DNA of 64,000 nucleotides from Eucalyptus grandis (taxonomy: Eukaryota; Streptophyta; Magnoliopsida; Myrtales; Myrtaceae), in contig NC_052612.1 in NCBI RefSeq assembly GCF_016545825.1, positions 46,793,738 through 46,857,737 on the forward strand, in the 5' to 3' direction. The notes beneath the pieces were generated by a model. It had not been told where the DNA came from and searched no databases. It saw only the letters and a list, made by a program, of their open reading frames with translations. A program made the position numbers and the translations under genes. Position 1 is the first letter of the stretch. The number at the start of each line of letters is the position of its first letter. This document shows, in pieces, positions 23,467 to 35,165 of the stretch.

Positions 23467-24480
23467 CTTTGAATGGAGGCAGTGAGTCTCAGATTATTCC
23501 TGAGGCAATGCTTGGAAATTGCAGGAAAGTCATGGTGCGAGCTAGAAGTGCTCATCCATCGAGGGCTGAAGCCTTTGCTGCAAGGGCTGAACCCGAATGG
23601 AAGACATCCTGCAGGCATTAGCCAATATTGGAAATTTGATGGAAAGGCGGGCGCAAAGAAACAGCTGGAGCGAACGCCGTACTCAAGGACTAGTGGGCAG
23701 TTTCTGAAGCTGAAGCCACTTAAGTTCAATGGAATGGGAAGTCCTGAGGAAGCGGAGCAATGGATTGATGGGATGGAACGAATTTTCCTACTGTTGGACT
23801 GCACTGATGCTGAGAAAATAGTTTTAGCGGAGTTGAGTTGGAGGGAAATGCGAAGTTTTGGTGGAGAGCTTCGAAGGACATAATCTTTCCACCAGGTGCG
23901 ATGTGAGCTTGGGAGGAGTTTGTTAGAGCTTTCAATAGGAAGCATTTCTCTGATTGTGCTAAGGATAGGAAGATTACAGAATTTGTTCAACTAGAACAAA
24001 GGGGGTTGACGGTAGATCAGTATAAGGCTAGATTTTCTGAATTGTCTAGATATGCTCCTAGATTGATTGAGGATCGGGAGGAGAAGGCTAAGAGATTCCT
24101 GAAAGGACTGAGGACTGATATTAGAAAGCAACTGGTGCCTTTGAACATAAGAGATTATAATGAGATTTATGAAATGGCACAGATTAGTGGAGCGGGAGCT
24201 GTTGAGGAACGGTCGAATTTAAGAAACCGTTGAATTTTAATGATGTGAGAAAGGGGAAGAGACCTTATTCTGGTCAAGGTCAGACCTAGAATGTGAAGAA
24301 GAAAAGTAACTTTGGGAATTTTGGAGGAGCAAGGAGTGGTTCGAATATAGGGAAAGCACCCTATCAGCCTGGTGTTTGTCAAAAGTGTAATGGACGCCAT
24401 GGCCCAGGACCTTGTACGGGACAATTGAAATGTTTTGGTTGTGGACAAGTGGGTCATCTTAGGAGAAATTGCCCACAAGA
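23467..24480 (+). pseudogene. Gypsy gag (capsid and zinc knuckle), frameshifted
   Basis: The capsid region shows 'FLKLKPLKFNGMGSPEEAEQWI' (about 23700-23765), then after a shift near 23880 'FNRKHFSDCAKDRKITEF', 'LTVDQYKARFSELSRYAP' and 'KAKRFLKGLRTDIRKQL', the usual retrotransposon gag core. A zinc knuckle C-FGC-GQVGH-LRRNC lies at 24431-24472, preceded by a Cys/His pair motif CQKCNGRHG. The N-terminal part is read in a different frame (MVRARSAHPSRAEAFAARAEP around 23530-23590). At least three frames are needed to follow the protein, so this copy cannot make full-length Gag. Confidence 0.85.
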
Positions 24481-24539
24481 GAGGTCGCAAGTGAGTGTTG
24501 GCTCAGTTCGACGGGGATATCAGTCTTTGTTAGGTCAAA

Positions 24540-24960
24540 CCCACAAGGAAATCCTCGAGACCACCTGCACAAGGAAGGGTGTATGCGATTACCCGGGAGG
24601 AAGCGGAAGCTTCCAAAAATGTTATCTCGTGTACGATTCTTATTAATGGTGAAAAGGCATATGCATTGTTTGACACGGGTGCAACGCATTCGTTTGTGTC
24701 CGAAAGATATAGACGTTTGAATAAGATAGAAGTTATGCCTCTTGAGACGCCTCTTTGTGTTTCCACGCCTTTAAAGGATATGGTATTGTCTGTTGGTGTG
24801 TGGAAATTGTAAGATATCAATGGGAGGAAAGGACATGGAAATAGATTTGGTTGTAATGGCTATGTATGATTTTGATGTTATTATAGGAATGGACTGGCTT
24901 CGTAAGTATCAGGCTAGAATGGATTGCTATAGAAGAGTGGTTCAATTCGTTTTACTTGAT
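24540..24960 (+). pseudogene. Gypsy aspartic protease region
   Basis: The active-site motif LFDTGATHSFVS lies at about 24666-24701, and the downstream partner 'DVIIGMDWL' at about 24871-24900. Between them the frame shifts (after 'GVWKL', near 24810) into the frame used by reverse transcriptase. The protease processes the Gag-Pol polyprotein; the shift would prevent a single product. Confidence 0.8.
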
Positions 24961-25974
24961 CAGTCTAGTTGTGAATTTTTAGGAGGCCAAACCCATCTTC
25001 CTGTAACACTTATTTCGGCAGTAGAAGCCTGTAAGTTACTTGACAAAGGATGTCAAGGGTACCTAGCCATAGTTAGAGATTATGCAAGGGAGGAGCCTAA
25101 ACTTGAGGAAGTTCGTGTTGTTAACGAATTTCAAGATGTATTTCCTGAGGAATTGCCTGGATTGCCGCCAGAGCGGGAGATTGAATTTGAAATTGAATTA
25201 ATGCCTGGAACGAAACCAATATCGAAAGCCCCATATAGGATGGCCTTAGTTGAATTGAAGGAGTTGAAAGTGCAATTGCAAGAGTTACTTGACAAAGGAT
25301 TCATTAGACCAAGTGCTTCACCTTGGGGTGCACCAGTCTTGTTTGTGAAAAAGAAAGATGGATCGATACGCTCGTGTATTGACTATAGGCAGTTGAATCA
25401 GGTGACCATTAAGAATAAGTATCCTTTGCCTAGAATTGATGACTTATTTGACCAACTCCAGGGAAGTTCGGTCTTCTATAAGATTGACTTGAGGTCGGGA
25501 TACCATCAGTTAAGAATTAAGAATGAGGACATTCCTAAGACTGCGTTTAGGACTCGTTATGAACACTACGAATTCCTTGTTATGCCATTTGGATTGACTA
25601 ATGCACCGGCTGCATTTATGGATTTGATGAATAGAATGTTTCAGCCTTATTTAGACCAATTTGTGATTGTTTTTATTGATGATATTCTGGTATATTCAAA
25701 AGGGCCTAAAGAGCATGATCAACATTTGAGAATAGTTTTGCAGACTCTGAGAGAGCATAAGTTGTATGCCAAGTTTAGTAAGTGTGAGTTTTGGCTGGAC
25801 CAAATAATATTTCTAGGACATGTGGTGTCAGGAAAAGGAATTGCAGTAGACCCAGCAAAAGTTGAAATGGTAGTAAATTGGCCGAGACCGACGACACCTA
25901 CTGAAATATGAAGTTTCTTAGGATTGGCTGGTTATTATAGAAGGTTCATTGAAGGATTTTCAAGACTGGCATGA
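24960..25974 (+). pseudogene. Gypsy reverse transcriptase
   Basis: This is the best preserved part. It holds '[21 protein letters not shown]', '[23 protein letters not shown]', '[20 protein letters not shown]', '[15 protein letters not shown]', '[11 protein letters not shown]' and the catalytic FIDD at 25672-25683, followed by ILVYS. It copies element RNA into DNA. A TGA at 25909-25911 replaces an Arg codon in the usual 'EIRSFLGLAGYYRRFI' and a second TGA lies at about 25972. Up to the first stop, the reverse transcriptase core itself is open. Confidence 0.85.
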
Positions 25975-26560
25975 CCTTTAACTAAATTGACCCGAAAGAA
26001 TGTGAAGTTTGAGTGGAATGGAGAATGTGAAAGGAGTTTCCAGGAGCTCAAAAGGAAATTGGCTTCAGCTCCAATTCTAACTATACCTACTGGACCTAAT
26101 GGTTTTAAAGTGTATAGTGATGCATCTCACAAAGGACTAGGATGTGTGTTGATGCAGCATGGCAAAGTTGTAGCCTATGCATCCAGACAATTGAAACCCC
26201 ATGAGCTGAATTACCCGACGCATGATTTAGAACTAGCAGCTATAGTGTTTGCCTTGAAGATATGGAGACACTATTTATATGGGGAAAAGTTTGAGATTTA
26301 TACGGATCATAAAAGTTTGAAGTATATGTTCTCACAAAAGGAGTTGAACATGAGACAAAGGAGATGGATGGAGTTGTTGAAAGACTATGACTGTGAGATA
26401 AGATATCATCCAGGAAAAGCGAATAGAGTAGCGGATGCTCTTAGTCGTAAGTCGGCTATGGAAATAGCTAGTTTGAGGATGGCAAAATGGGAATTGTTAG
26501 AATCTGTAGCAAATTTAGAATTTAAATTGGAAATGGATTGTCTTACTTGGTATGCTTAGT
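25975..26560 (+). pseudogene. Gypsy RNase H
   Basis: The RNase H core is recognisable: [13 protein letters not shown] (first Asp), '[21 protein letters not shown]' (Glu), '[13 protein letters not shown]' (Asp) and '[13 protein letters not shown]' (last Asp). All four expected acidic positions appear present. It removes RNA from RNA-DNA hybrids during reverse transcription. It is separated from reverse transcriptase only by TGA codons and from integrase by a frame change at about 26555. Confidence 0.85.
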
Positions 26561-27530
26561 GCATTAAGGATTGAGCCGGAGATTATCCAGAAAATTAAAA
26601 TCCTGCAAGAATCTAACCCAGAGATTTTGAAAGTGAAATATGCTATATCTTTAGGGAAAATATCAGAATTTCAAATCTCTGATGATGGAATAGTAAGATG
26701 TCAAGGACGACTTTGTGTTCCCGACAATGAGGAATTGAGGAAGGAAATTCTGTCGGAGGCACATAAGAGTAATTATAGTATCCACCCAGGTAGTACAAAG
26801 ATGTACAAGAATTTACGTCAGCAATTTTGGTGGAATGGTATGAAGGCAGATACGGCTAAGCACGTATCTCAATGTTTGACGTGCCAGCAAGTGAAAGCGG
26901 AGCATCGTAAACCCGCAGGACTTTTGAGACCATTAGACATTCCAGAATGGAAATGGGAACATATAACGATGGACTTTGTGCAATGATTGCCAAGGACATC
27001 AAGTAGTCATGACTCAATTTGGGTGATAGTGGATCGTTTGACTAAATCGGCACATTTCTTAGCGATTCGCATGGACTACCCAATGGATAAGTATGCGGAC
27101 ATGTATGTAAGTCAAGTGGTACGCTTACATGGTGTTCCAGTGACCATTACTTCATATCGGGATTCGAGGTTTACTTCGAATTTTTGGAGAAGTCTTCAAA
27201 TTGCATTAGGAACTAAGCTTCAGTTTAGTACTGCTTTTCATCCCCAGACAGATGGTCAATCAAAAAGAGTAATCCAGATATTAGAGGATATGTTAAGGGC
27301 TTGTGTAATCGATTTCAAAGGAAATTGGGATGAAAGATTGCATTTGGTAGAGTTTGCCTATAATAATAGCTTTCAGAAAAGTATAGGCATGGCTCCCTAT
27401 GAAGCATTATATGGAAGGAGATGTAGGACTTCTATCTGTTGAAGTGAAGTAGGTGAAAGGAAGTTGACAAGACCTGAACTGGTACAAGTTACCACTGAGG
27501 CTGTTAAAATATTAGAGAAAGACTTAGAAC
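26555..27530 (+). pseudogene. Gypsy integrase with two catalytic residues replaced
   Basis: The zinc-binding region has the H-H-C-C pattern (AHKSNYSIHPG to QCLTCQQVK, 26759-26900). The core begins at MDFVQ (first Asp kept). The second catalytic position, normally Asp in 'SDRDPRF', is Tyr (TAT, 27155-27157). The third, normally Glu in 'GQSERVIQ', is Lys (AAA, 27263-27265). Exactly 35 residues lie between them, the D-35-E spacing, so the alignment is firm. TGA codons at 26984-26986 and near 27440 also break the frame. This copy could not integrate DNA by itself. Confidence 0.85.
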
Positions 27531-28026
27531 AGCTCAGAGTAGACAGAAAGGCTACGCAGATAGGCGTAGAAGGCCTTTGGAATTTAGTGTAGGAGACCAT
27601 GTATTCCTTAAGGTATCTCCAATGAAAGGAATATCTCGATTCGGGATGAAGGGTAAGTTAAACCCTAGATTTGTTGGACCTTTTGAAATACTCGAGAGGA
27701 TAGGGAATGTAGCTTATCGTTTAGCGTTACCTCCTAAGTTAAAAAATCTGCACGATGTGTTTAATGTATCGATGTTGAGGAAGTACCAGCCGGATCCTGG
27801 TCACATACTCGATCATGAAGCCATCAAAATGGATGAGAGAGTAAGTTATTTTGAAGAACCTATGCAGATATTGGACCGAAAGGAGCAAATTCTTAGGACC
27901 AAGAAGATCCCATTGGTTAAGGTATTATGGCGACATCATGATATGGAGGAAGCCACATGGGAAAGTGAGGATCAGATGAAGGAAAAGTACCCCTATTTAT
28001 TTCAAGAAGGCGCGAGTGGTGTTTGA
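27520..28026 (+). pseudogene. Gypsy integrase C-terminus and chromodomain-like tail
   Basis: After a frameshift near 27525 the frame shows 'FSVGDHVFLKVSPMKG', 'LNPRFVGPFEILERIGNVAYRLALPP', 'LHDVFNVSMLRKY' and a tail 'PLVKVLWRHHDMEEATWESE'. This tail has the look of the chromodomain-type C-terminus of plant chromoviruses, which directs insertion to particular chromatin. Translation stops at 28024-28026, just ahead of the polypurine tract. Confidence 0.75.
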
Positions 28027-28045
28027 ATTTCGAGCACGACATTCT

Positions 28046-28061
28046 CTAAGGAGGGGAGAAT
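28046..28061 (+). other. Polypurine tract of Gypsy element
   Basis: The run AAGGAGGGGAGAAT directly precedes the 3' LTR start TGTGGCA. Confidence 0.85.
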
Positions 28062-30405
28062 TGTGGCATCCCAAAATTCAATGACAAGCCATAAGGTGTG
28101 TTAAAGTCTTTAATTAGGTGATAAAAATTTCCATGGCTTATGCTTTAGCCATTAGTCTTTTAATTAGATTATTTGTGCATATGATTGTGAAATTTTAAAT
28201 TTGATAGATTAATAATCTATGCTTGGCCATGTACTTTATAAAGTAAATTTCAATAAACAAGATGCCCCAAGACTTTGGCCAAGATGAAAATTGAAATTGA
28301 AAAATATTTATAGAAGAATTTCAAAAAAAAAAAAAAAAGAGGAAAAGTTAATTTTTGGAATGGGCCTTAGGCCCATTGGCCGAAGCCTTGATGGGCCAAG
28401 TTAGTCGGCCGAATTAGGCCCACTCAAAGGGGGCTGTCGCCGGCCCAATAAAAGCCCAACTCCAAGGCCCATGATGCATGCAAGTGTTGTAACAAGTGGC
28501 ACAAAGAAGGGCATGCATTGGCCATGGTTAAGGCAAAGCAATCATTACAAATGATGAGCTTTAGGGGGGTATAAGAGGGAAGAGAGAGAGAAGGGTGGCC
28601 GGTCATTTGCTCGCCCAAGGAAAGAGAGAGAGAGAGAGAGAGTTGTGCGAGAGAGAGGGGGAGCGGCCGAGAGAGAGAGGAGGAGGAACCGCCGTGTGCC
28701 GCCGTGTTTGCCGTCGTACGCCGTCAACCGACCGATCTAGAGGCAAGTGGGAATCCTCTAGCTTCTCATGCATGCTTGTATGTTGTTTTCATGTTGTATT
28801 CTTGGGTGTTAGATGAGAAATACCGAAGCATGGATGAGTTGTGTGTGAATGGTGTGACTGTTCTTGCTCGGATCTTGTGAGTCAGAATGTTGTTTGAGCT
28901 TGCATGTGTGTTTAGAGTCCGATTTGGCTTCGATTTCTTCATGAGAGTTGTAGCTAACATCTTGAGCTACAACATACTGAAATTTCGTGGAAAATGATGG
29001 ATATTTTAGGGGTTAAAGTTTCATTCTACGGAGACCTCAGATCTGGAGAGTTTTTACTGACCTCTTGCTGGATTCGTGATTGCATGTTGGTTTTTGGTGA
29101 GAATCTCACTTCGATTTATTCATGAAAGTTTTATGGGACATCTTAAAATACAACATACTCAAATTTGAAGTGAAATGAACAAGTATAGCCTAGTAAATCA
29201 ACTAGATCTTGAAGACGATGATTCTGGTGATGTATTCCGAGATACCCGAGACTTCATGGACATAGATGATGACTATACTCTGGTTATTTGACTTAGATAT
29301 CTTCATGAAACTTGTAGAGGATATCTTGATGTATAACATATCCGAATTTCATAGAAAAATAAAGAGAATAGGTAGGTGAAATCTCAATATTTCGGAGATG
29401 TATACACTGGGCGATGTGGTAATGGATCCAGAAGCTTCGTGAGACTGTATAAAATAATCAAAAAAAGAATCTGGCTTGGAGTTCTTCATGCAAGTTGTAC
29501 GAAAATGTCTTGGCTATAACTCTGTAAAATTTCATAATTTTTGGAGGCCATATGGATATTTTAATCGAATTGCTTTGGAAACCGTGCATTCTGGTTTCAT
29601 CCGAAAATTATATGATGTTTTGTGAAAATTGGGAAATTGTGTGAAATGTTATTTGACCATGTATTTTGTATGAAATTATCATCCTATTGGCTTGTTTGAT
29701 GATTGCTTGAATTTTTATAATTTTGGGAATTTATAGATATTGAATTTAATATTTATTAAAAAAATTATATAACAATAAAATAAAATAAAATAAAATGGAT
29801 TATTTTATTGGCCATAAATTCCATGTAGCATGTATAATGAGATATTGGTATATGTATGACATTGAATTGTGATGCATGTGTAAATCCTATGCCAAGTATG
29901 ACTTGTTTGATGTCACGCCATATGTCATGTTAAATTGAGATCAAAAAAATGGTAAATGTGGATAATGATAAGTGAGGAAGTGGTTGTGGTGGAGGATGAG
30001 GCCGGAATGTATAGTGATGCATTGCCGGATTTCCCTGGGAGATTCAGGATGCTCGGAATGTGGGGGTGCCGGAAACCCTGTCGGAGGTTTCTGCCCGAAG
30101 GGAATGCCTCGCGATGCCAGGATTTGGGGTGCGGGATGCCCGGCCAAAGAGTGTAAATGCCAGAAGCCCTGTCGGAGGTTTCTGCCCGAGGGGAATGCCT
30201 CGTGATGCCGGTTGGGATGCGAGATGCCGGAATGTGGGGGCCGGATGCCCGGTGGCCTGGGATGGCTGAATGCCAGAAGCCTCGGAGGTCTTTGCCCAAG
30301 GGGATGATGAAATGGATGATTTGAGGAATGGGTGATGTGGTGATCAAATTGAAAGCTAAAAGTGGAAATTTAAACCATGGCATGATATGCATGATGATAT
30401 GCATC

Positions 30406-30440
<35 letters not shown>

Positions 30441-30547
30441 ATGTGATGTGAAATAATGATGATCACCCATGATATGGTATGCATGATGATGATGATGATG
30501 ATGATATGTGATGTGAAATAATGATGATCACCCATGATATGATATGC

Positions 30548-30585
<38 letters not shown>

Positions 30586-31745
30586 ATGTGATGTGAAATA
30601 ATGATGATCACCCATGATATGATATGCATGATGATATGCATGATGATGATGATGATGATATGTGATGAGAAATAATGATGATCACTCATGATATGAGATG
30701 CATGATGATATGCATGATGTTATGCATAATGATGATAATGACGATGATATATGATATGGCACGATGACATGTGTAATGTGATGATGTCATGATGATGATG
30801 CCATGTATGATATAATGATGCCATGATGATGATGACATGTGTAATGTGATGATGTCATGATGATGATGACATGTATGATATGATGATGGCATGTATGTGT
30901 TATAAATTGATATGATGATGCATGATAGTATGCGCATAGCTTCAAGGTAAGTAACACCTGCAATGCATGTATGAATTGCATGATGTATTGAGTTGTTATT
31001 GGATTCATTATCTGCTGAGTGGTTGTACTCACCCATTTGGGGACCAACATTTCAGATTAGCAATACGTCGCTTCCTGCCGTCATGCGGGGTGCATTTTAT
31101 GGGTTACCGTCCGACGTCGAGGTAGAGTGTGAGGAGTTCAACTGTCCTTCTGTACCTGGACTCACCTACATACGTGTGCACTGTTTTGTCTCGTACGACA
31201 TAGGCCTGGCTGGGGGCCCGATTGTCCAGGAGTTTGTCTCTGTCCACGTTAGCCGCGATGGGGTGATGAGAGGGATGCTGCCACCGCCGCCGCCTGACGC
31301 ACCGGACTGGGTGTGAGGTCTGTGTGTGACAAGTAGGGGCTGTTTCTTTTTGGATAGTTAGCCGAAACTTATGATGGGGGTTGTACACGTGAGATGTAGA
31401 AGATGGAGGGTTCTTTTTGAGGTTTTAGGCTGGACATGGCTGAGTCATAGCTTTTCCTTTTGATGTACCGACCCAAAAAGAAGTCCAATCTTGAAAATAT
31501 ATGTAAATAAAGTGTCGTGGCTTGTCTATAAAATCATGATGATTAGTGGTGTGTATTTGTAATTATGGTTGGTAGGGGGAGAGATGGTGATGCTTTATTT
31601 TGCTTCCGCTAATGAGTCACGCTGGGACCGTTTTGTTTATAAAAAAAAAATGTGTCTATGAATTATGACGCTTCTTCAAAGGAGAAATGTAATAAGGTGT
31701 AACATTGGCGCTGGTAGCGACCTACGAAGGGTTCGGGGTGTCACA
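28062..31745 (+). repeat. 3' LTR of Gypsy element
   Basis: Collinear with 19583-23247 and very similar, including the GA run, the 183-bp units and the ATG/CAT minisatellite. It differs mainly in copy number of simple repeats. One small block (tgggccttaggcccattggc, 28358-28377) is absent from the 5' copy. It ends TGTCACA, followed by ATAAA. Confidence 0.92.
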
Positions 31746-31811
31746 ATAAAAGTGAGAAGTCGAAACTTCAATGGCTAGCCATGGTAGCCGTTGAGGGGAG
31801 AAAGAGCTCGG

Positions 31812-31830
31812 CTCTCTATAAATTCCCTCG
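31812..31830 (+). promoter_or_regulatory. Possible plant core promoter (TATA box)
   Basis: CTCTATAAATTCCCTCG is a good plant TATA box in context, followed by a pyrimidine-rich leader-like stretch (31830-31930). No reading frame of note follows within 500 bases. The pre-insertion sequence left of the Gypsy element (19393-19577) would be its upstream region. Transcription is not shown. Confidence 0.35.
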
Positions 31831-32380
31831 CTCAGTTTTCATCATTTATCCATCCTCAACCATATATCATTTCCAAACGCTCTAGCTCTTTAAAACTTTT
31901 TGTCTCTTTCATTTATCTCCTTCCCCTTCAAATGATTTGATCGTGTTTATATATCGCAACGGAGAGCAACAACACTAATCGTGTATGATCTTCCTAACTC
32001 AATCGAGACTTCACCGTGCATTTAAGATGGGGCTCATTCAGTGAGTTCTATGACATCGACATATATGTGTCAGCTTTGCCCTTGCAGCAAGCCAAATTCG
32101 ATGTCCATAGGACGCAAGTATATGATGATTGGGAACCCGTGGGCTCAAGTCTCACATCATATCTGAAATTATGAAAATGCCTCTTGGGTGTAGGAAACGG
32201 AAAAGATTTAGAGAGTTTCTTCTATGTATTAGATAAAATCCATTCAAAGCCCATTTGGCCTGGACACATGCGCAAGCGGTGTCATTATACACGGACACTT
32301 TGTCTTTGGCCCAAGCCCAACTCGTTCTAGACTCTAGCAACCGATGAAAGTAGCATCTCACTTAAAATAAAATAAAATAG

Positions 32381-32407
<27 letters not shown>
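32381..32407. repeat. (TA)n microsatellite
   Basis: Uninterrupted TA repeats, about 13 units. Confidence 0.95.
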
Positions 32408-32411
<4 letters not shown>

Positions 32412-33281
32412 TTTCGTCAAGAGTCTTGAGTACGTAATCAAATAATCACATAAAGATATGCATAAAAGTAAATTGTTCTGTGCGGGATTTCTAATGAAAA
32501 AAGTTCGAAAATCCCAAAAAGGAAAGCTAAGTAAAAGATGGTGTGGCCATTAAAGATGAGTCAAGGGGCCGGCACTCATGGGTATCTTTCACCATTTTAA
32601 GCTATTTACATATACAAAAAGTAAAATCAACTTAACGGAAGTAATTAATAAGAATTAACGTCAAAACTCTTATTATTTTTGTATATACAGCGTGATGGTA
32701 AGATTTACACTAAATGATAGTCATAAGACGGCTGTATGAGAATATTACTTCTTGGTGATTTTAAAAGAAGTACAAAAGCCCACTCAACTACTTTTCAGTT
32801 CAGAAAAGAAAATGCAACTTTTCGCTCTATTATCCATCACATTCTTCTCTTTAAAAGTTAATTTATCAACCTTTTTTGGTTAATAAAATAGTAGTTAACC
32901 ACGTAACAAAAATACAAATCTCAGCTAACCAACATAAAGCAAAAACAAAATCGAATAATGAAGAAAAGGAAAAGTTGGAACTTAGTAACTATTAAAGTCC
33001 ATTGTGGATGTATGTGCAGTCGTCTTGAGCCTTTTGTCGATAATACACAGATTTACGTAAAAAAATCTTAGCTCATAAACCTACGGAAATTCACTATGGA
33101 AATTTAAGAATTACAAAAGGTGGCTAAAAAAACCTTAAAGCTATTTTTGTCTCTACTTAATAACTTGAGGAAAAAAATATCTATACTTTTCCACACCACG
33201 AGGGCTGCGCCCCTGCGCGAGGATTAGTGTTGGGCTGCACGCTTGCGCTTAATGGCCCAAGCCCTCCGCTACCAACACTAA

Positions 33282-34121
33282 GGCCTCATTTGATTAAGCT
33301 TTTGGGGAATGTATTTGAAAAAATATAAATACCTTTGAGTGAAAGGGGTTTTCCAAAATGTAAATAGTGTTTAGTGAATTGTAATTCTAACGTGTATTGA
33401 AAAACAACTTTGCCGAAAATACCGTTTAATAAAATTTGCATTTGTAAAAGATTTTTATTAAATTAAAAAAAACATTTGTATTTTTTTTTAAAAATTTGGC
33501 TGTCGGTGCCAGATCTGGCCGCTAGACGTTGTCGCCTAAGGTCGCCCACCTCAGGCAAGGCTGCCCGAGGTCGCGTGACCCTAGGCGTCAGCCGCCTAGG
33601 TTCGTGTGGCGGCTTGGGGTTGCGTGACCTCAGCGGCCGTCTCCCGAGGTCGCTCAACCTAGATGACTGCGACCCCAAGCGGCCGTTGCCTGGGATAGGC
33701 CGACCTCGGCGACCGTTGCTTGAGGTCGCGCAACCTCAGGCAGCCATTTGGGTTGTGTGATTCAAGCCATCAATCACCTGGGTCGCACGACCTAGGCGTC
33801 GCCTGAGGTCTGGCGACCATTGCTAGGGTTGGGCGACCCTCAGGCGGCAGTTGCCGGTGCGCACGATCCCTTGGCCGGTGGTCGTCGGCCTCCGATCGGC
33901 TTTTCTTGGAGAATATGAACAGTAACCAGAACTTGCATTCCAAAGATGCAAGTTCCTAAGGGACCTTTAGACCTACTTTGGACTAAGGGCCTTTAAAGTC
34001 CTTTGGAGATGGAATTTTATTTTCCCAAAGTTGAGCAAAAACACGAATTAAACACGTTTGTATTTGGCTAAGGGACTTTAGAGTCCCAAAGCCCATTCCA
34101 AAAGTCAAACCAAACAGGGCC
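33282..34121. mobile_element. Tourist-like (PIF/Harbinger) miniature element
   Basis: Ends are GGCCTCATTTGATTAAGC and, inverted, GGCCCTGTTTGGTTTGAC, both continuing to CTTTTGG. TAA flanks each side (33279-33281 and 34122-34124). TAA duplications and GGCCnnGTTTGG ends are typical of Tourist elements. The core is GC-rich with a 'cctaggcg/aggtcgcg' word pattern. It is 840 bp, unusually long for a Tourist element, and codes for nothing recognisable. Confidence 0.75.
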
Positions 34122-34456
34122 TAAATCTCCATTTTTTTCTCAAGTCGGATTGCCACAAATTTCAATTCGGAACCTCAATTTGGATCAGATATCTGAAATA
34201 AAATATAAGATATACTCAACAAATATATTAGTGCTTCATTAAATACAAAAATTAAAAAGCTCTAACCAATGGAATAAAAAACAAAACAAAAATTACTATC
34301 GTAACTTAGGTAACAAAAAGAGAAGAAAGAATATAACCAAAATTTAAACATCTAACACGCTTGATTCTTGTAAAAAAATTACACTCTTACTAAAATCAGA
34401 ATATAGGAGTCAAACCCTTAATGTACATGAATTCTAGCCTAATTTAAAGAATCATA

Positions 34457-35162
34457 GGGTGCGTTTGGTAACGTTTCTGTTCAAAAATTGTTCCAGAGAA
34501 TAGAAATAGCAAAAACTATTTATGTTCCGGAGAACAATTTTTACTAGAAAGACACGTTTGGTAAACTTGCTTCTAGAATAAAAAATGAATAGAAACACGT
34601 TTGGTAAATTTATATTCTTTTTCTTTCTTTTCTATTTTTTATTTTTTTCTTCTTTTGGCCGGTCACCTGCCATGCCGAGGTCGGCAATCGGCCAACAAGG
34701 ACCAACAACCTCGCCCAACCATGGCAAGGCTCACCGGCCCCTGGCGAGGCCGAGCCTCGCCGACGGCGACGAGGCTCGGCCTCGCCTTGGCTGGGCGAGC
34801 TAGGCCTTGCCTCGGTCCGGCGAGGCCGAGGGTCGACGGCCCTTCGCAAGGCCGACTGTCGCCAACTCTCGATGGCCGGTCGACGGCCATGACCGAGGCC
34901 AGCGACCAGCCAAAGAAAAAAGAAGAAGAAAAAAAAAGAGAAGAAAAGAGAGGAGAGAGAAAATTTGTTCTTCAGAAGTGTTTCCAGAACAAAAAAGTAA
35001 CTTTTTTTTGTTTCTTATTTCCATTCCAATTTTGTTCCGGGAACAAAAAAACAGATTTTGAACAAAAACACAAACAAACGCGTTTCTATTCTTTTTTGTT
35101 GCGGGAACAAAAAAAAAATTTGTTCATAAACAAAAAAAAAAAGAACATAAACATGCACGCCC
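34457..35162. mobile_element. TTTGGTAAC-family miniature element, copy 2
   Basis: Left end GGGTGCGTTTGGTAACG, right end inverted GGGCGTGCATGTTTATG, flanked by ATA on both sides. The build is the same as copy 1: T/C-rich tract, GC-rich core (34660-34900), A/G-rich tract, then ggaacaaaa-type sequence repeated toward the right end. No transposase. The 3-bp duplication suggests a Harbinger-like mobiliser. Confidence 0.65.
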
Positions 35163-35165
35163 ATA

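Larger units (their letters stand above)
19583..31745 (+). mobile_element. Ty3/Gypsy retrotransposon, chromovirus (Tekay/Del)-like
   Basis: The element is 12,163 bp, flanked by a perfect ATAAA target duplication (19578-19582 and 31746-31750). LTRs are 3665 and 3684 bp with ends TGTGGCA..TGTCACA; the 5' copy ends TGTCATA. They are very similar (about 4 differences in the first 170 bases by eye), so insertion is fairly recent. Inside are the primer site, gag, protease, reverse transcriptase, RNase H, integrase and a C-terminal domain, in Gypsy order. Long LTRs and the C-terminal 'PLVKVLW..EEATWE' module suggest the Tekay/Del chromoviruses. Coding frames are broken in many places and the integrase has lost catalytic residues. 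Confidence 0.93.
31746..33278. other. Intergenic, no gene seen
   Basis: AT-rich sequence with short accidental frames. It holds the possible TATA box at 31815, a (TA)n run at 32381-32407, and from about 32690 the left copy of the segmental duplication. Confidence 0.6.
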
